From NCBI GenBank assembly GCA_001466705.2, contig LATX02000209.1:310001-374000 (forward strand): a stretch of DNA of 64,000 nucleotides, given 5' to 3'. This stretch comes from Moniliophthora roreri (lineage: Eukaryota > Basidiomycota > Agaricomycetes > Agaricales > Marasmiaceae). A model generated the notes under the pieces. That model was not told where the DNA came from. It was given only the letters and a program-made list of their open reading frames with translations, and made no database searches. Below, piece after piece: positions 25,751 through 38,000 of the stretch (positions are counted from its first letter, which is position 1; each line of letters begins with the position of its first letter). Both the position numbers and the translations under genes were made by a program.

Positions 25751-26400
25751 AGTGCGGTGTCCCTAACTGGTAGACTCTCGCCCTCAAAATTCCCATTACG
25801 TCTCATCGTATTCCAGAAGCTTATCATTATACAACCATGCTCGCGAAGCTTGAAACGGTCACCATATCATCTAGCGGAGCAAGTGATTCCAAGTCGGACC
25901 GGGAATTCTAAAAACTTCAAATCGCGTCTTTTTATCACCGCCTTCAATATCCACCAAGCGCCCATACATACCCCACATGATTCCGCACCTTTTTGCTTCG
26001 ACGCGTGTTTAATCCTATTCCACAGAGACCATCCTCACTCGGTTAGTCCGATTCCATTGGTAGCACGGATGGAGCAATTGAAAACGGGAAAGATTTGCTG
26101 TAAGGTCAAGGAACATCTCGTGCATCTGGACGCAGGTCTAGATGCTGGAAACATGCGGTTCGAGGAAGTAGAGCTGCGACAGCGGACAGAGGCCCGATGG
26201 GCATATTCTAGAATAGGTGGTAAGAGTCTTCTAAGATATCGTGCTTGCCATAGCATTCCGAAACTAACACACCGTATGGGAATAGATCTGTAAAGATGCC
26301 TTGATATCGGCTTTGAATGAGTCATGAAGGAAAGGGGTCTCTGTGCCATCCACATCGATATGAAAGAACTCGTCGAGCAGAGCCCTATTCAAGTCTCCGC
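25751..26400 (-). pseudogene. Decayed unrecognised protein gene (copy 2, partial)
   Basis: Minus-strand text LDEFFHIDVDGTETPFLHD with SFKADIKA (about 26320) and LDLTANLSRFQ (about 26090) matches the end blocks of the relic at 24.1-25.75 kb, in the same orientation. Stops interrupt the frame. This indicates a tandem duplication in which both copies have decayed, or sharply diverged exons of one gene family. Confidence 0.4.
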
Positions 26401-26563
26401 AAGATCAGAACGAATCCGTTCTTTACTCGGCAGGAAATATTCTAACAACGAAATTGTATCGACGTATTCCAGCTCAAGCAACTCCCTTGGAGTTACAGGA
26501 CCTTTTTTGTCCATATACATGTCAAAATCTACATTACAAGTATCGTTATCCACAACATTCATG

Positions 26564-28010
26564 TTATATTCCACCACCGCCAAGGATGTATTCAATAGCC
26601 GCATGAACATTCCCACCAGTAGCAAGCAGTGCACGAACATTCTGTGAAGCATTCGAGAATCCCATGTCTTGGAGTTGCTGTGAGAGGTGACTCAGTTTCG
26701 AGCTCACTCGGAGTGACGAAAGAGAGACGAGCGCATACCTGAAGCTGAACCTGGAACCGTTCTTCAGGTGGCCTGCTATCCGCTGGAGGCGGCGGCGAAG
26801 AAGGGAAGCCACCGGTCATCCATGGGTTGAAACCTGCACCGGCTCCTCCTGCTCCTCCTGCTCCTGCTCCTCCTCCCATCGCACTCAACATCTGTTGCAT
26901 CATCGCGGGGTTGAGAAACGGGTTGGCACCCAGGTTGGGAGCGCCGTTATTGTTGTTACCGTTGGAGTTTGTATCGGTCGATGTTGCGTTGCCGGCAGTA
27001 GATCCACCACCAGGAACACCGGGAGCTGGGAATGCGCCGGTACCTCCACCGAAACCGCCGAGTGGACTACCACCGCCACGCATAGCAGCAGACATGTTCA
27101 TCATCATACGGAGAGTATCCGGATTGGAGCTATATAGCAGTGTAAGTACGTAAAACAAGATCGAAAAGATCACAACGGACGTACATCATATTGCGGAATC
27201 CCTCGCTTTGGAAGATTTCTCGGACCTGTGGACCCATCGAGGCAAGTTGAGGGTTATTGGCAATAATCTGGTCAACAATGGCAGGATTCGACATCATGGC
27301 GGCCATCTGTTGCAGGACCTCGGGCGAACTCATCATTGATTGCATCTATCGTTTCATGAGATACGTTCGATAGCGGCTATGAAGGAGGCGAGATGGTTCA
27401 CCATGTTGGGGTCATTGGGATTGAGTCCCATGTCTGCGAAGGGGTTCAAGCCTGCCATTGCACCAAAGCCCATGTGCGAATTCAGTTGTGTTAACGGGTC
27501 TGACGGGTTCTGGCCTGACTGCATCGTTGGAAGTGGCTGTGATCCGTTAGACGACTGCGACGTTGATGAGCTGCTGGCACCTGAGCGCGCAGCACCTTTG
27601 ACCATATGGATGGTATGTGTAGATTGAATTTTATAGACTGAAAGTACGTCTTCATCCTGTTCCAGCGACATTCAGCGATTATGTGACTTTTTTTTTTTGC
27701 AATGGAATACGTGCCTTCAATACTCGTCCTATGATAGAATCAATGCCAGCTCAAAGAGCAAAATTCAATGTACACACCAGAGTAAATCAATCTCTGCCTA
27801 TCCGCAGGAACATCGGATTGCCTTGCAATAGCCTCCTTCAATTCTGCGACAGTTTTGTCGGTAGCGATCGCTATCTGTAATTTGAGCTCGTTGGGCCCTT
27901 TGTGAAGAGAAAACCTGCGAGTTCGTCTTATAAGCCGATTAGAAAGCTAGCAAATATTGCATGCCTTTAACATTGATTTGGATTTCGGGGGAGGAAGGTT
28001 CGTCAGACAT
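26564..28010 (-). CDS. Dsk2/ubiquilin: UBL-STI1-UBA ubiquitin receptor
   Basis: Exons (minus strand) 28010-27965, 27897-27778, 27728-27715, 27656-27402, 27345-27185, 27129-26739 and 26677-26564 give 366 residues. Ubiquilins carry ubiquitinated proteins to the proteasome: the N-terminal UBL binds the proteasome and the C-terminal UBA binds ubiquitin. Seen: UBL at about 10-75 with [33 protein letters not shown] and [19 protein letters not shown]1-type region [20 protein letters not shown] and [19 protein letters not shown]; a Gly/Asn-rich linker; [23 protein letters not shown]. Exon 3 is only 14 nt. Introns 1 (27964-27898, GCATGC) and 3 (27714-27657, GCACGT) need GC donors: the conserved UBL text joins only with them. 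Length is typical. Confidence 0.95.
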
Positions 28011-29036
28011 GATGGTAGAGAACTGAGCAGAATGTTGTGGATTATTGATCACCGACGTCAGATCTTGGGTCATGTGAGGAGGCCACGCGTCCAATCGCGT
28101 CCAATCGCGTGGCCGCAGTCCTCCTAAAGCCATTCTGGATCCCGCCTTATCAGGAGTAATTCAGCAGGACTCTGTGCATTATCATGAGAACCATTACCAT
28201 AATATATGTACCAATAGTAAGTGCGGTATTCAACGCTTCAGGGGTTGCAAGTCCACGTAGAGTATTCGGCCGAGATGGCCTTCAAGCTTCTACTTACTAA
28301 CCATTGAAACCGCTCGGGGCCCACCCCAGGATTCACACGTTCGTTAGTCATTGGTTAATCCCCTTGGACGACCCTTTAACCCATGAACCAAGCTAGAGAC
28401 ATTAGACGGGTTTTATGACGCTGGCTTTCCCCAAGCTCTTGCATCTCCCTCTGCCTCTTCCTTTCACACTCAATTGTCGTGTCCTCGCTGCCAATATTCG
28501 TGCGTTCGTCTTACCTTGTCACGAGTCCATTCGAGTTCTGCAGAGAACGCGTTAGAGCAACAAGTAAATGATTGGGAATCGTTACTTACGGTCAACGCAT
28601 GATATACTGTTTGATTCCTGCAAGTCCGGGGTCCGGAGGATCGCAAAGATGCTCAGGATCTTATTCTCTTCATCACCAAAAGGGCCAAGTGGCAGACCAC
28701 GCGGGATCCCTGGCACGAATGCCAGCAAGTACATTTCCGGGTCCTGCCTAGGGAAAGGTATCATAACTGTGCCATGCTCCCTGCCGCTTGGGCGCGACGT
28801 TCATTGACGTCTTGAGCGAGTTCAACCCCATCGGTCCGAATGTAGGCGTCGAAGAGGTCGAATTGACACGCGCTTAGACCTAAACCAGAAGCCCGAGCGG
28901 GAGGTATTGAAGAACCAGTGATATTCGCGGTGGTGACTTGGTGAATCGTGAGTTCAAACCAGTTTGTCATGTGTCCTTTAGGAGGGCCCCTAAGCGCGTG
29001 TTTGTAGCCCACGAAAACTAGTACTAGTGCACCAGT
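28011..29036. other. Upstream of Dsk2; unclear coding traces
   Basis: A direct repeat of CGCGTCCAAT lies at about 28087-28106. Minus-strand open stretches at 28582-28764 and 28761-29012 are adjacent and overlap but lie in different frames; one contains TGSSIPPARASGLGLSACQF and another frame reads PKRQGAWHSYDTF, loosely reminiscent of DUF1080-type glycoside proteins. The frame is broken and I do not call a gene. Confidence 0.3.
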
Positions 29037-29640
29037 TTACGCCAGGTACGAGGCATCGACCCATTCCCTATAATTACCCCCAACTGCACTCGATATCGAG
29101 TACTTCTTAGCCTCTTCAGCACTCAGCTCTCTCGCAAAGTTTGCCCGCTTCAGACCATCGGCACCCATTCCCTTCGTATCCCAGTCAGCGAGCAAGGTGT
29201 TGTGACCCTCGCTCCAAGAGTTCCAAGAGTTCCTTTTTCGGTGCCACCTTCAAGGTGGTTGACTTGAAGATTACCCTATAAATTCATGTATGGTCAATCG
29301 CCATTAGATGATTGTAATCATTAGCCAGAACGTACTTTGCATCTTCTAAAAAAATCAGCATTGTTAGGCTGTATCCCATCCGAATTATGGCGAGGAAGAA
29401 CTTACTATCCCATGCTCTCCCGAAATAATATCCACCACTAGTTCCATCTTCTGCACCTGGGGCCAGGACTACGGTGTTCTTGTCGAAGACAACTAAAGGC
29501 ACTTGTGGTTTATTCTCTTATCGCCTGATCGAAGAAAGATATACAACTTCCATCATCATTGGACTGTCTACCGCTAGCCGTGATGAATCCAGGACTATGG
29601 CTCCACTGACATGACCGTCAAGTCCTTAAATAATGCCAGC
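29037..29640 (-). pseudogene. C-terminal relic of a pectin methylesterase (CE8)
   Basis: Minus-strand text in order: SPGFITASGRQSNDDGS (about 29570), VVFDKNTVVLAPGAEDG with SGGYYFGRAWD (about 29450), VIFKSTTLKVAP (about 29260), NSWNSWSEGHNTLLADWDTK and NFARELSAEEAKKYSI, then GGNYREWVDASYLA and a stop at 29039-29037. YYFGRAW is the family's GRPW-type motif and WVDASYL a typical end. The N-terminal half with the catalytic Asp residues is missing, and a one-base frame change sits in an A-run near 29240. CE8 enzymes demethylate pectin; this copy cannot do so. A shorter remnant of the same end lies at about 58958-59012. Confidence 0.75.
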
Positions 29641-29679
29641 CAGTTGTCGCAGTCGCAGGACACGATGTTTCGATCGACC

Positions 29680-29875
29680 AAAACGAAGGAATTTGGAGTT
29701 TTTCACATCCGCGACGACTCGACGTGATCGCTGGCCGCCCGTGTTTGCAGTAACCAGGGATCGCATTGCCAAGCATACACCTGTCCAAGTAAGAGTTCAC
29801 CCGATTCATGATTGAATGAACGTACAGTTTCACGAGCTTTTTCAACACCTCTTCACTTGCTGTCCACCATTAAGC
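29680..29875 (-). pseudogene. 3' end and flank of a broken SDR copy (left part)
   Basis: Bases 29680-29875 align with 47890-48100, the 3' end and downstream flank of the intact SDR gene, for example AACACCTCTTCACTTGCTGT in both. Similarity stops abruptly at about 29871, where the kinase segment begins, and resumes at about 31155. Confidence 0.65.
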
Positions 29876-30046
29876 TCAACAGCGAGAAGCGCCGTTACAG
29901 TACTAACTGATGTGTGAGACGCTTACATAAAGCATGTTGCTTGCCACTGCAACCCACCACACACACAGGTACGCGACAAATCCCCACGGATTTACCAGGA
30001 GATTCTCTAAATTGCTACAGGTTCACAAAGGCACATAAAACGCGAT

Positions 30047-31100
30047 ATGGTATTGATGGAATGGTTGAAGGATCTAGCATTGACAGGCATTTACACGATG
30101 CTAGGACGGATAGCGGATATGGCAGACGATCTGGTTGGCTGGGTGGTGGCAGACGCGAGGCCGGACACTGACTACAAGGTGAGCTAACAAGGATGCACTC
30201 GAGCAACCATATTAACATGATGAACAGGGGTCTGTCATAGATGAATGGTCTGACAAACAGATAATCGGCCGCGGCAATGAAACAGGCCATGAAAACAACC
30301 TTCTAAAGATAACCGACACCACATACCTTCTCGCGTCACATACTATTCTCAAAGCGGAGCCAATATATCCAGATGAGCCTGCTAGCACTGAGGCCGCAGC
30401 TCTTGCCCTCGTCTTCAAGAAAACAACCATCCCCGTCCCACGCCTGCGACGAACCATACATGTGGACAGCCCTACTTGCATCATTGCTATGGACTTTGTC
30501 GAAGGAAAGGTGCTCTCGGAGGCATGGCCCAATCTAACCATCATGGAGAAGATAAGGGTGGCATGTGCTTTGCGAAGGTATATAAGGCAGTTGAGGAGGA
30601 AGCTCCAAGGCACCAAGGATACACCACCGGGACCAGCCACCACTATCCTCAAGGCATGCGAAGCACCATCATTCTTCGGGTCGAGGATTGACACCCGTGG
30701 CCCATTCAAGACAGCGAAAGATCTTTCATCATTCCTATCACGAGTATATGATCATGCAATGAAGATACAAAAGGTCCCTCCAGAACACCCTTGGCACAAG
30801 GAGCGCCAGATATCCACTCTGGTATTCTGCCACATGGACCTGGTACCACGAAACATCATACTTGGGAACGATGGATGGGTGTGGATTATTGATTGGGGAT
30901 TCTCAGGGTATTATCCTGCATGGTTTGAGTATGTGGCAATGGTGGAGCAGGCAGCAAATGACAGGGAGCGGGACTGTGATTTTCAATATTGGGAAAAGCT
31001 CATACCATTCATTTGTGGACCCTATTTTTCAGAGCATAAATGGTACTGGCGCATGGTGTGTGGTTTTGACTACAAGTTGAAAAGTTATTATGATGGATAG
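30047..31100 (+). CDS. APH-family (aminoglycoside phosphotransferase-like) small-molecule kinase
   Basis: Exons 30047-30178 and 30228-31100 give 334 residues; the intron is 49 bp and in phase. The family has a protein-kinase-like fold and phosphorylates small hydroxyl compounds; it is greatly expanded in fungi and in most cases the substrate is unknown. Seen: a leading helix MVLMEWLKDLALTGIYTMLG, a P-loop-like IIGRGNETGHENNLLKI, the presumed ATP lysine in HTILKAEP, the hinge-like IIAMDFVEGKVLSEAW, the catalytic HxDxxxxN motif HMDLVPRN (H246, D248, N253) and the metal-binding IDWGFSGYYP (D266). The gene lies inside a disrupted SDR copy. There is no reason to read it as antibiotic resistance. 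Confidence 0.88.
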
Positions 31101-31154
31101 ATTAGATTACTAAATGCAAATAACTAATGAACACTGGCAAGAACACTGTAAACA

Positions 31155-31395
31155 GCAGGATCAATAGCATTGTCACTTGATTGTACAACAACACCAGGTG
31201 GTATGAGGTAGGTATGCTCCTGTGTACTTGGCTTGCTCCGCCCAAACTACTGAATCTGTAGCGGCGAACAATGACATTGAGGCTCCTTCAGCAAGGCTGA
31301 CTGTGTCAAAGTGGGCCATCTCTGCTTCACTCTGAAGAATTGACGTGCGCCATCTGTCTAAGGAAAAAAAAACGAGAATGAGAACCTGGAGAAGT
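31155..31395 (-). pseudogene. Broken SDR copy (right part)
   Basis: Aligns base for base with 48137-48355, the last exon and last intron of the intact SDR gene, with scattered substitutions and an indel. The end of the match at about 31395 is followed by unrelated sequence up to the segmental duplication at 31531. It is the continuation of the relic at 29680-29875, separated by about 1.29 kb carrying the kinase gene. Confidence 0.8.
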
Positions 31396-31530
31396 GATAG
31401 CCGCCGAGCACGACAGTTCCCCCGCCCCGGGCACCAGGCTTTACTCGTATTCTGTGCGAGTAAAGGCGGCTTGCCAGGCTAGTCGCGTGTCTCTACGAGT
31501 CCCTCTCAAAATACACCACTAACAGTCAAC

Positions 31531-34500
31531 TAGTCCACTTCGAGCAGGGATCTTCCAGCATAAATATCTTGGTGTCGGAATCATTCATTCATTTGCACTG
31601 GTTCATACACCTATAGACATATAGGAGACGGGGATTACAGTAAAGGGTGCAGTGTAACTGAAAATAGCTATAAATGGGACGAGGAACGATGTGAGATGGA
31701 AAGTGTTCTAGTCACCGTAGAACTAGATATGCGGGTTTCCTGGCTCCGAAAGGAGGTGCACGATCGATAGGTGGTGATGGGATACTCGATGCTGTCCTCG
31801 TGGGTTCGTGTCCGCCGCCTCATGCATTATGAGTCACTTCCGTCCTCTTTATTGCCCAGGCCCAGGACGATAGATCATAGCGTTATTGCTGTGGAGAGAT
31901 ACGGTCAGTTGACAAGTTCCGTAAATAAACAGCTATAGGTTCTCACCTTGGTGTTGCTTGAAGGTATTGGGGGCGATTTTAGGGTCGTTGATTGCAACTT
32001 GCTTTTTCATACTTCTAACGTGGACCGTATAAGGGTGCGCAGCGAGGAAGGATGTGCTGGTTTCGTTTCGTACAGTGAGCTATATCTAAGAAAAGTTATC
32101 AGTAAGATATGAATGATACGAGAACCTAGAATACCCACTCCCGTACTTCCTATATCACCGCCGAACAAGTCAAGGTTAAACGTGCAAATCTGACCGCGAA
32201 GTCGATGCAATGCACGCTTCTATTATGATTCCTTCTGTTCCGATAGGTTCGGTGGCTTATTGGATCGCCCTAGACGCGAAGGCTTGAGCTGAATTATCCT
32301 CGCATTCTCTGCTCGGGCTGAATGATACCGGAACGAATCTGAAATGGTAAGAGTGCCATTTGCGAGGTCCACCTCTGCTCGTCCTCATAGACATGACTCT
32401 CTGGATCTTGGGAAGTGGACACTGCCTCTGGTGCACATCGGAGCCTCGAGACAGGTGGAGAGAATGCTGTCAGGGCGACTTCCTTCAACGTCTCCCTGCA
32501 ATCCCACTTTCGGACCTCCTCAGTGATGCTCGCAAGAAGTTGGGATGTCATGCGGTTCCTTCTTGAGCATCATCCAGGGATACAAGATCACGATTTCGTA
32601 GAGCGCGATTGAAGGGAGATGGAGCGCGGAGCGGTTAGGAGAGGCGGTGAACGAAACAAGGGGCATGCAGTGAATATGAAGAGAGCTAAGGACGCGGCTG
32701 CGGTTTCTGCGAAAGAGTGACTCGGAGAGGTGGTGCACGTAGGCATTTTCATTTCGGTCATTGAATGTGATAAAAAAAGATCTGCGGATATCGCGGTGGT
32801 GAGATTCGAGCCGGATCTACGTCGAAGGAAAGCGAAAGCTGGGGGAAGGATACTATGTAACATATCTACCAATGCCCCGTTTTCTTCGCATTATTCTCTC
32901 GCTCTGCTTCATCTCCATGACCATAGCGTCTTCAGCATCTTGAGTTCCGGGTGTATCTTTGCATGAACTGGATAGAAAGGCGCCTTCAGCTTTTGGGAAT
33001 TGGATGTATGAACGAGACACCTACGTTTTTCGAATGATCCACTAACGCGCCTTGGCTTCGTTTTGAATGTGAATGTCGTCTTTCTGAGATCGGGATATGA
33101 ACGAGTACCCGAAAAGAAATGTCGAACCAGAGGCAGATTTTGTGGTAACGGTTCGGGTACATGAAGAGGTGATGGCGGAAATGAAGCATGAGTACCGAAT
33201 ACTGAGTCATCAACAGCTAGGACGTCGATGGGTGAACCTTTGGACTGTTCTCCGGGGGGTCAAAGCTATCCCCACAAGTCCGGTTAGACGGGTCTGGCGA
33301 AGGCTTGTTAACCACTGAATTGCTCCGCCTCATCTCCTCGGGCTGGGCGACACTGGAACGAAAAATTTTCTTCTCCTAAAACCATTCCCGTTTCCGTTCT
33401 GTGGTCTGTGTCCAGAATATTGCAGGAGCACCCCTTGCTCTTCTCCACAAGCACGACTCTCCAGACCTTCAAAAACGAATGTTGCATCGGGTGCACGAGG
33501 TAGGGCCCTAGGCCTTGGAAAAGGTGCAAAGAACATTGCCAAAGCTCCTTCCCTCCCCGTCTTTTGGTAAGGTGACTTGTTGTTATCTGATCGCCCCCGC
33601 TGTATCCCCATCTTCGTGAAAACTGGAGGCGTTGTTGTTCTAACTGCGGGAGTCTTCTGTGAGCATGACCCGGGGTGCAAAATCGATGATAGCAAGGTGG
33701 GAGGCAGTGGTGCGTCACAGCCAAGATAGGTGGTACCAGTTCGACCTTCCAGTCCCGGAAATGAACAGGCATGTGGTGAATGCGGAGGGGCGTCAGGAGC
33801 GTGTTTATGATTTTAACGAAGAGGTAACTTGGGGGGCGGGACGGGAGGTACGGTTTTTAGGTTGAAGTGGTGCACGTAGATGTTTTTCTTTTGGGTCGAC
33901 GAACGTCAGTCATGGAAGGATCTGGGGTCATAGTAACGGTGAGTTTCGAGGCCCATGTGCATTGAAGGAGAATGAAAGCTGTGATAGGGGATAACATGTA
34001 ACACATACCTCTACCGATGCCTCATTCTCTTTATTCTCTCTGCTTCGTCGCCATGACCGGATTACTCTTCAGCGTCTTGAATTCTGAATGAACCTTCTGA
34101 TAAGCTGGATATCTAGAGAAAGAGAAACATCGTCAGCTTCGGGACCAAAATGTAGAAACGGAATACTTGCGTTGTTCCAACGGCCGACCACGCACTCCGA
34201 CGTCTTTTTGATGGGATAATTGTCTTCCTGAGATCGGAGACAAGGCCAGGACAAGTTGAGCAAAAACGATGTCGGTGAACCAGAGGCAGATTTTGTGGTG
34301 ATGGTCCGGGTGAAAGAGAGACGATGGGGCCGGAAGCTATCAAATTGGGCGCTTTCTAATTAAAGAAACGGCGCTTACTCGTCAAAACCAAAGATCCCTT
34401 GCCTCGACTATATACTGTGTATCGAGCCATTTCGACATAACGTCGGGATTATGCATACTCCTGCCCATGGTCATCATAACATCCAAGATGGCATGCTGCT

Positions 34501-35055
34501 TGCCTCCTTCTGGGCTATCGTGGCCATCTCACACATTGGTACTCACGTTCAACGTGCCAAACACTTGCGCGCGCCAGGACTCATTATAAACCAAGAACGA
34601 AAAGTTGTCCTCGAGACTTCAGAGCTTCAGCTACGGATCTTCTCTTTCGATGATCATGACTGATCTTCATCAAGCCATCTGCGATTTTTTCGCGACAACG
34701 GCATCAAGTATTACGGGGATTCCTTCGGACCGGTAATTTGGGAAGGACGAATCAAACACATCAATGCATCAATACTTACAGTAACTGACATGCATCCAAT
34801 GCGGTGTAATTTGGCCTGACAGGTGGATGACAACTGTGAACAAGGGTTAGGACGTGGCCGAATCAACAACCTCTGTTCAGTGTCCCCTCTGCGTTCTCTC
34901 CCCACCCCCGACCTCTTCAACAGTATTGCCATTGAGATACACTTCTACGTGCAAGAATATGGGCCTCAAGAAATTCTTCAAGAAGTACATTCTTAATCAG
35001 TCATATTGTTCTGTAAACTCACGTTCTTCGCCAGATCGCCAGCTGCCCCGGCACC
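31531..35055. repeat. Segmental duplication, copy A (left part, low-copy repeat)
   Basis: Colinear with 59057-62585 at an offset of about 27.53 kb, with many substitutions and small indels. Inside it, an approximately 1-kb sub-unit is itself repeated (about 32.3-33.3 kb and 33.3-34.3 kb), each with blocks such as ATTATTCTCTC near CTTCATCTCCATGACC and a CTGGATA word before the next unit. Short open frames such as NEYPKRNVEPEADFVVTVRV (33097) are conserved between copies, but no frame is long or spliced convincingly. I recognise no family. Confidence 0.7.
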
Positions 35056-35068
35056 TACTCTTACCAAC

Positions 35069-38000
35069 ATGAATGTCCTTCAGATGTTGCCTCAGCCCAA
35101 TGCTGCTACCTCCTCTCAAATGTGCATCCTTGGGTATTCCTTGGTTACATTTATCACTGCAAGAGACTCACTTCTTCACCAGATTGCCAACCACACCAAC
35201 ATCTACAACTGCTGCTCTGGGAGTAGCCACTGCATTGAATAATTCACATATAACACTATTCTGGTAGAGATCTGATTGCATTCCCAGGTCTTCTGTCACA
35301 CCAGCAACTTCCTTGGTGACTACATTGGGTAGTGCTGCTGAAGACATGTCCTCTATCAATCCACATTTGACATCTAGTGTCACAAATAAGGAGGCTATTC
35401 TTGGGGGTGCAAAGACTGTCTTAAGGGTTGGTGCAGCAGCTGTAGGAGGTGTTCCTGTGGTTGGAGAAACTATCAAGGGTGCAATTAGTGCCATTTTGGA
35501 AATTTTCACTGTGATTGAGGTGAGCAGATATTATAGATTTTTTCAAGGCTACTGATTGTAAAACCAACTCTAGCAAATTAGTGATAATAATGAGGAGATA
35601 CTTCTGTTGACATGGAATCTATATGACCTCATACAGGAGATTGACAACATACAAAAGACTATGCCAAACAAAGACTGTGACCAAGTATATAAGTAGGTGG
35701 TACACTATGGAAAGAGTAATGTCTGTGACATTGACCAATAACAGAAAGTTATCATCATTATGCCAACTCTTGAATCAGTTACAAGGAAAATGGAAGACCA
35801 AATTTGCAGCTGAGACAGTTTCCAAAACACTGCAAAGTATTAAAAGCCAAATTGATATTATACTGATACAATATACTGTAAGTAGCTATCTATTTCTCAA
35901 TATTACTTGCTGACCAGAAGGCAGGCCCTATCACAAATGAGATCCCAACAAACCCTTGAGGAAATCCATATATTTTCAATAGGTGTCACTATCAGGGATG
36001 CAGCAGGTCAAAGATTTCCAATCTCTACAGATGTTCTCCTACAGCCAGAGGTATGTGGGTACTTTAAAACTAGAGCTTATATTTACAGGATTATTATAAT
36101 TCACTTTAGTCCATTGGAGCCTATCTGAAGGTTTTATTTCAATATTCAAAAAAAGATGACAGGAAAATCAGTGGCATGTTGCTTAAATTGATAGAACAAG
36201 ATCAGTATAGCCTGTCTATTGCTAAAGGTGGACAGATTATCAGGCCTGGGAATGATAAAGAAAAATAGTCAAGTGTGGAGCCTGGGTCAGAGATTGTGAT
36301 GAGTGCTATTATATTGCAGGAGAAGGAGGATAGCTATTCTGTTGGCTACAGATGTCCCGTCTGCAATGAATGGAATGGTGGTCTGGAGCAAAAGATAAAT
36401 GAAGCTGAAGATTGGTGAGTCCCAGTAATTATATTAATAAGTATTTCTTTCTTTGCTGAAATTGTTACAGCTGTAATCCAGAATGCTCTGGGAGGTTCCA
36501 AGCAATTGAAAAGAAAAATTCAATTGTTGCCAAAGGCAGCAAAAGGGGAATTGAAGATATAAATATGAATATCCTGCAAAATATTCATATAATACAGGTA
36601 GGTCAACAGTTAGTATTTATAGACTAGATTATAAATTGACTGACTTCTAGAAAGTGTGTTTTCCATAAACTATAACAATAGGGTCCTATTGACCATTATC
36701 AACTTGATTCTGACTCTTAGCCTGTGAGTGTCCTACAAGCTGTAACAAGAAAGCCCTACTGACTGTTCTGTACTTGCTTCTGACTGTTAGACTGTGAGTA
36801 TTTCTACAAGCTGTGACAAGAAAGCCCCCTACTAACTGCTCTGGACTTGGTTCTGACTCTTAGCAAGTGAGTGTTCCCACAAGCTGTGACAATAGAGCCC
36901 TGCTGACTGCCCTGAACTTGGTTTTGGCACTCAGAAAGTAAGTATTTCTACAAACTATAATAATAGAGCTCTACTGACTGCCCTGGACTTGGTTCTGGCC
37001 CTTAGGAAGTGAGTGTTCCTACCAACTGTGACAATAGAGCCCCACTGACTGTTCTGGACTTAGTTCTGACTCTCAGCAAGTAAGTGTTCCCACAAGCTGT
37101 AGCAATAGAGCCCCACTGACTGTTCTAAGCTTGGTTGTGGCTCCCAGGAAGTGAGTGTTTCTACAAACTGTGACCAAGAGCCCCACTGACTAGACTTGAT
37201 TCTGACTCTCAGCAAGTGAGTGTTCCCACAAGCTGTGACAATAAAGCCCTACTGACTGTCTCTGGACTTGGTTCTGACCCTTAGTTTGTGAGTGTTCTCA
37301 CACAACCTGTGACAATCAGACTCTACTGACTGTCCTAGACTTGGTTCTGACTCTCAGCAAGTAGGTATTCTCACAACCTATTACAATTGAGCCCTACTAA
37401 CTGTTCTGAACTTAATTCTGACTCTCAGCAAGTGAGTGTTCCCACAAGCTGTGACAATAGGGCCCCGCTGACTGTTCTGAACTTAATTCTAACTTCCAGA
37501 TGGAAAGCGCTCCCACAAGCATAACAATAGAACCCTACTGACTGTTCTGGATTTGGTTCTGACTCTTAGCTAGTGAGTCTTCCCACAAGCTATAATAATA
37601 GAGCCCCGCTGACTGTTCTGAACTTCTAGATAGTAAGTGTTCCCACAAGCTGTGACAAGAGAGCTCTACTGACTGCTCTGAACTTGATTCTAACACTCAG
37701 CATGTGAGTGTTCTCACAAGCTGTAATTATAGAGTCCTGCTGACTACTCTGGGTTTGGTTTTTTTTTTTTTTTTGGCTCTTAGTATGTAAGTATTTTTAC
37801 AAGCTGTGACAATAAAGCTCTACTGACTGCTCTGGACTTGGTTTTGGCTTTCAGTATGTGAGTATTTCTACAAGCTGTGACAACAGAACTCTATTGACTG
37901 CCTTGAACTTGGTTTTGGCTCTCAGTATGTGAGTGTTCCTACAAGCTGTGACAATAGAGCCCCACTGACTGCCCTGGACTTGGTTTTGACTCTTAGATTG

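Noticed and set aside
30047..31100. Antibiotic-resistance gene
   Set aside because: The APH fold is widespread in fungi as small-molecule kinases; nothing points to aminoglycosides.
33097..33318. 73-codon conserved open frame (also at 60718) as a gene
   Set aside because: Conservation follows from the segmental duplication; no start context, splice structure or domain supports it.
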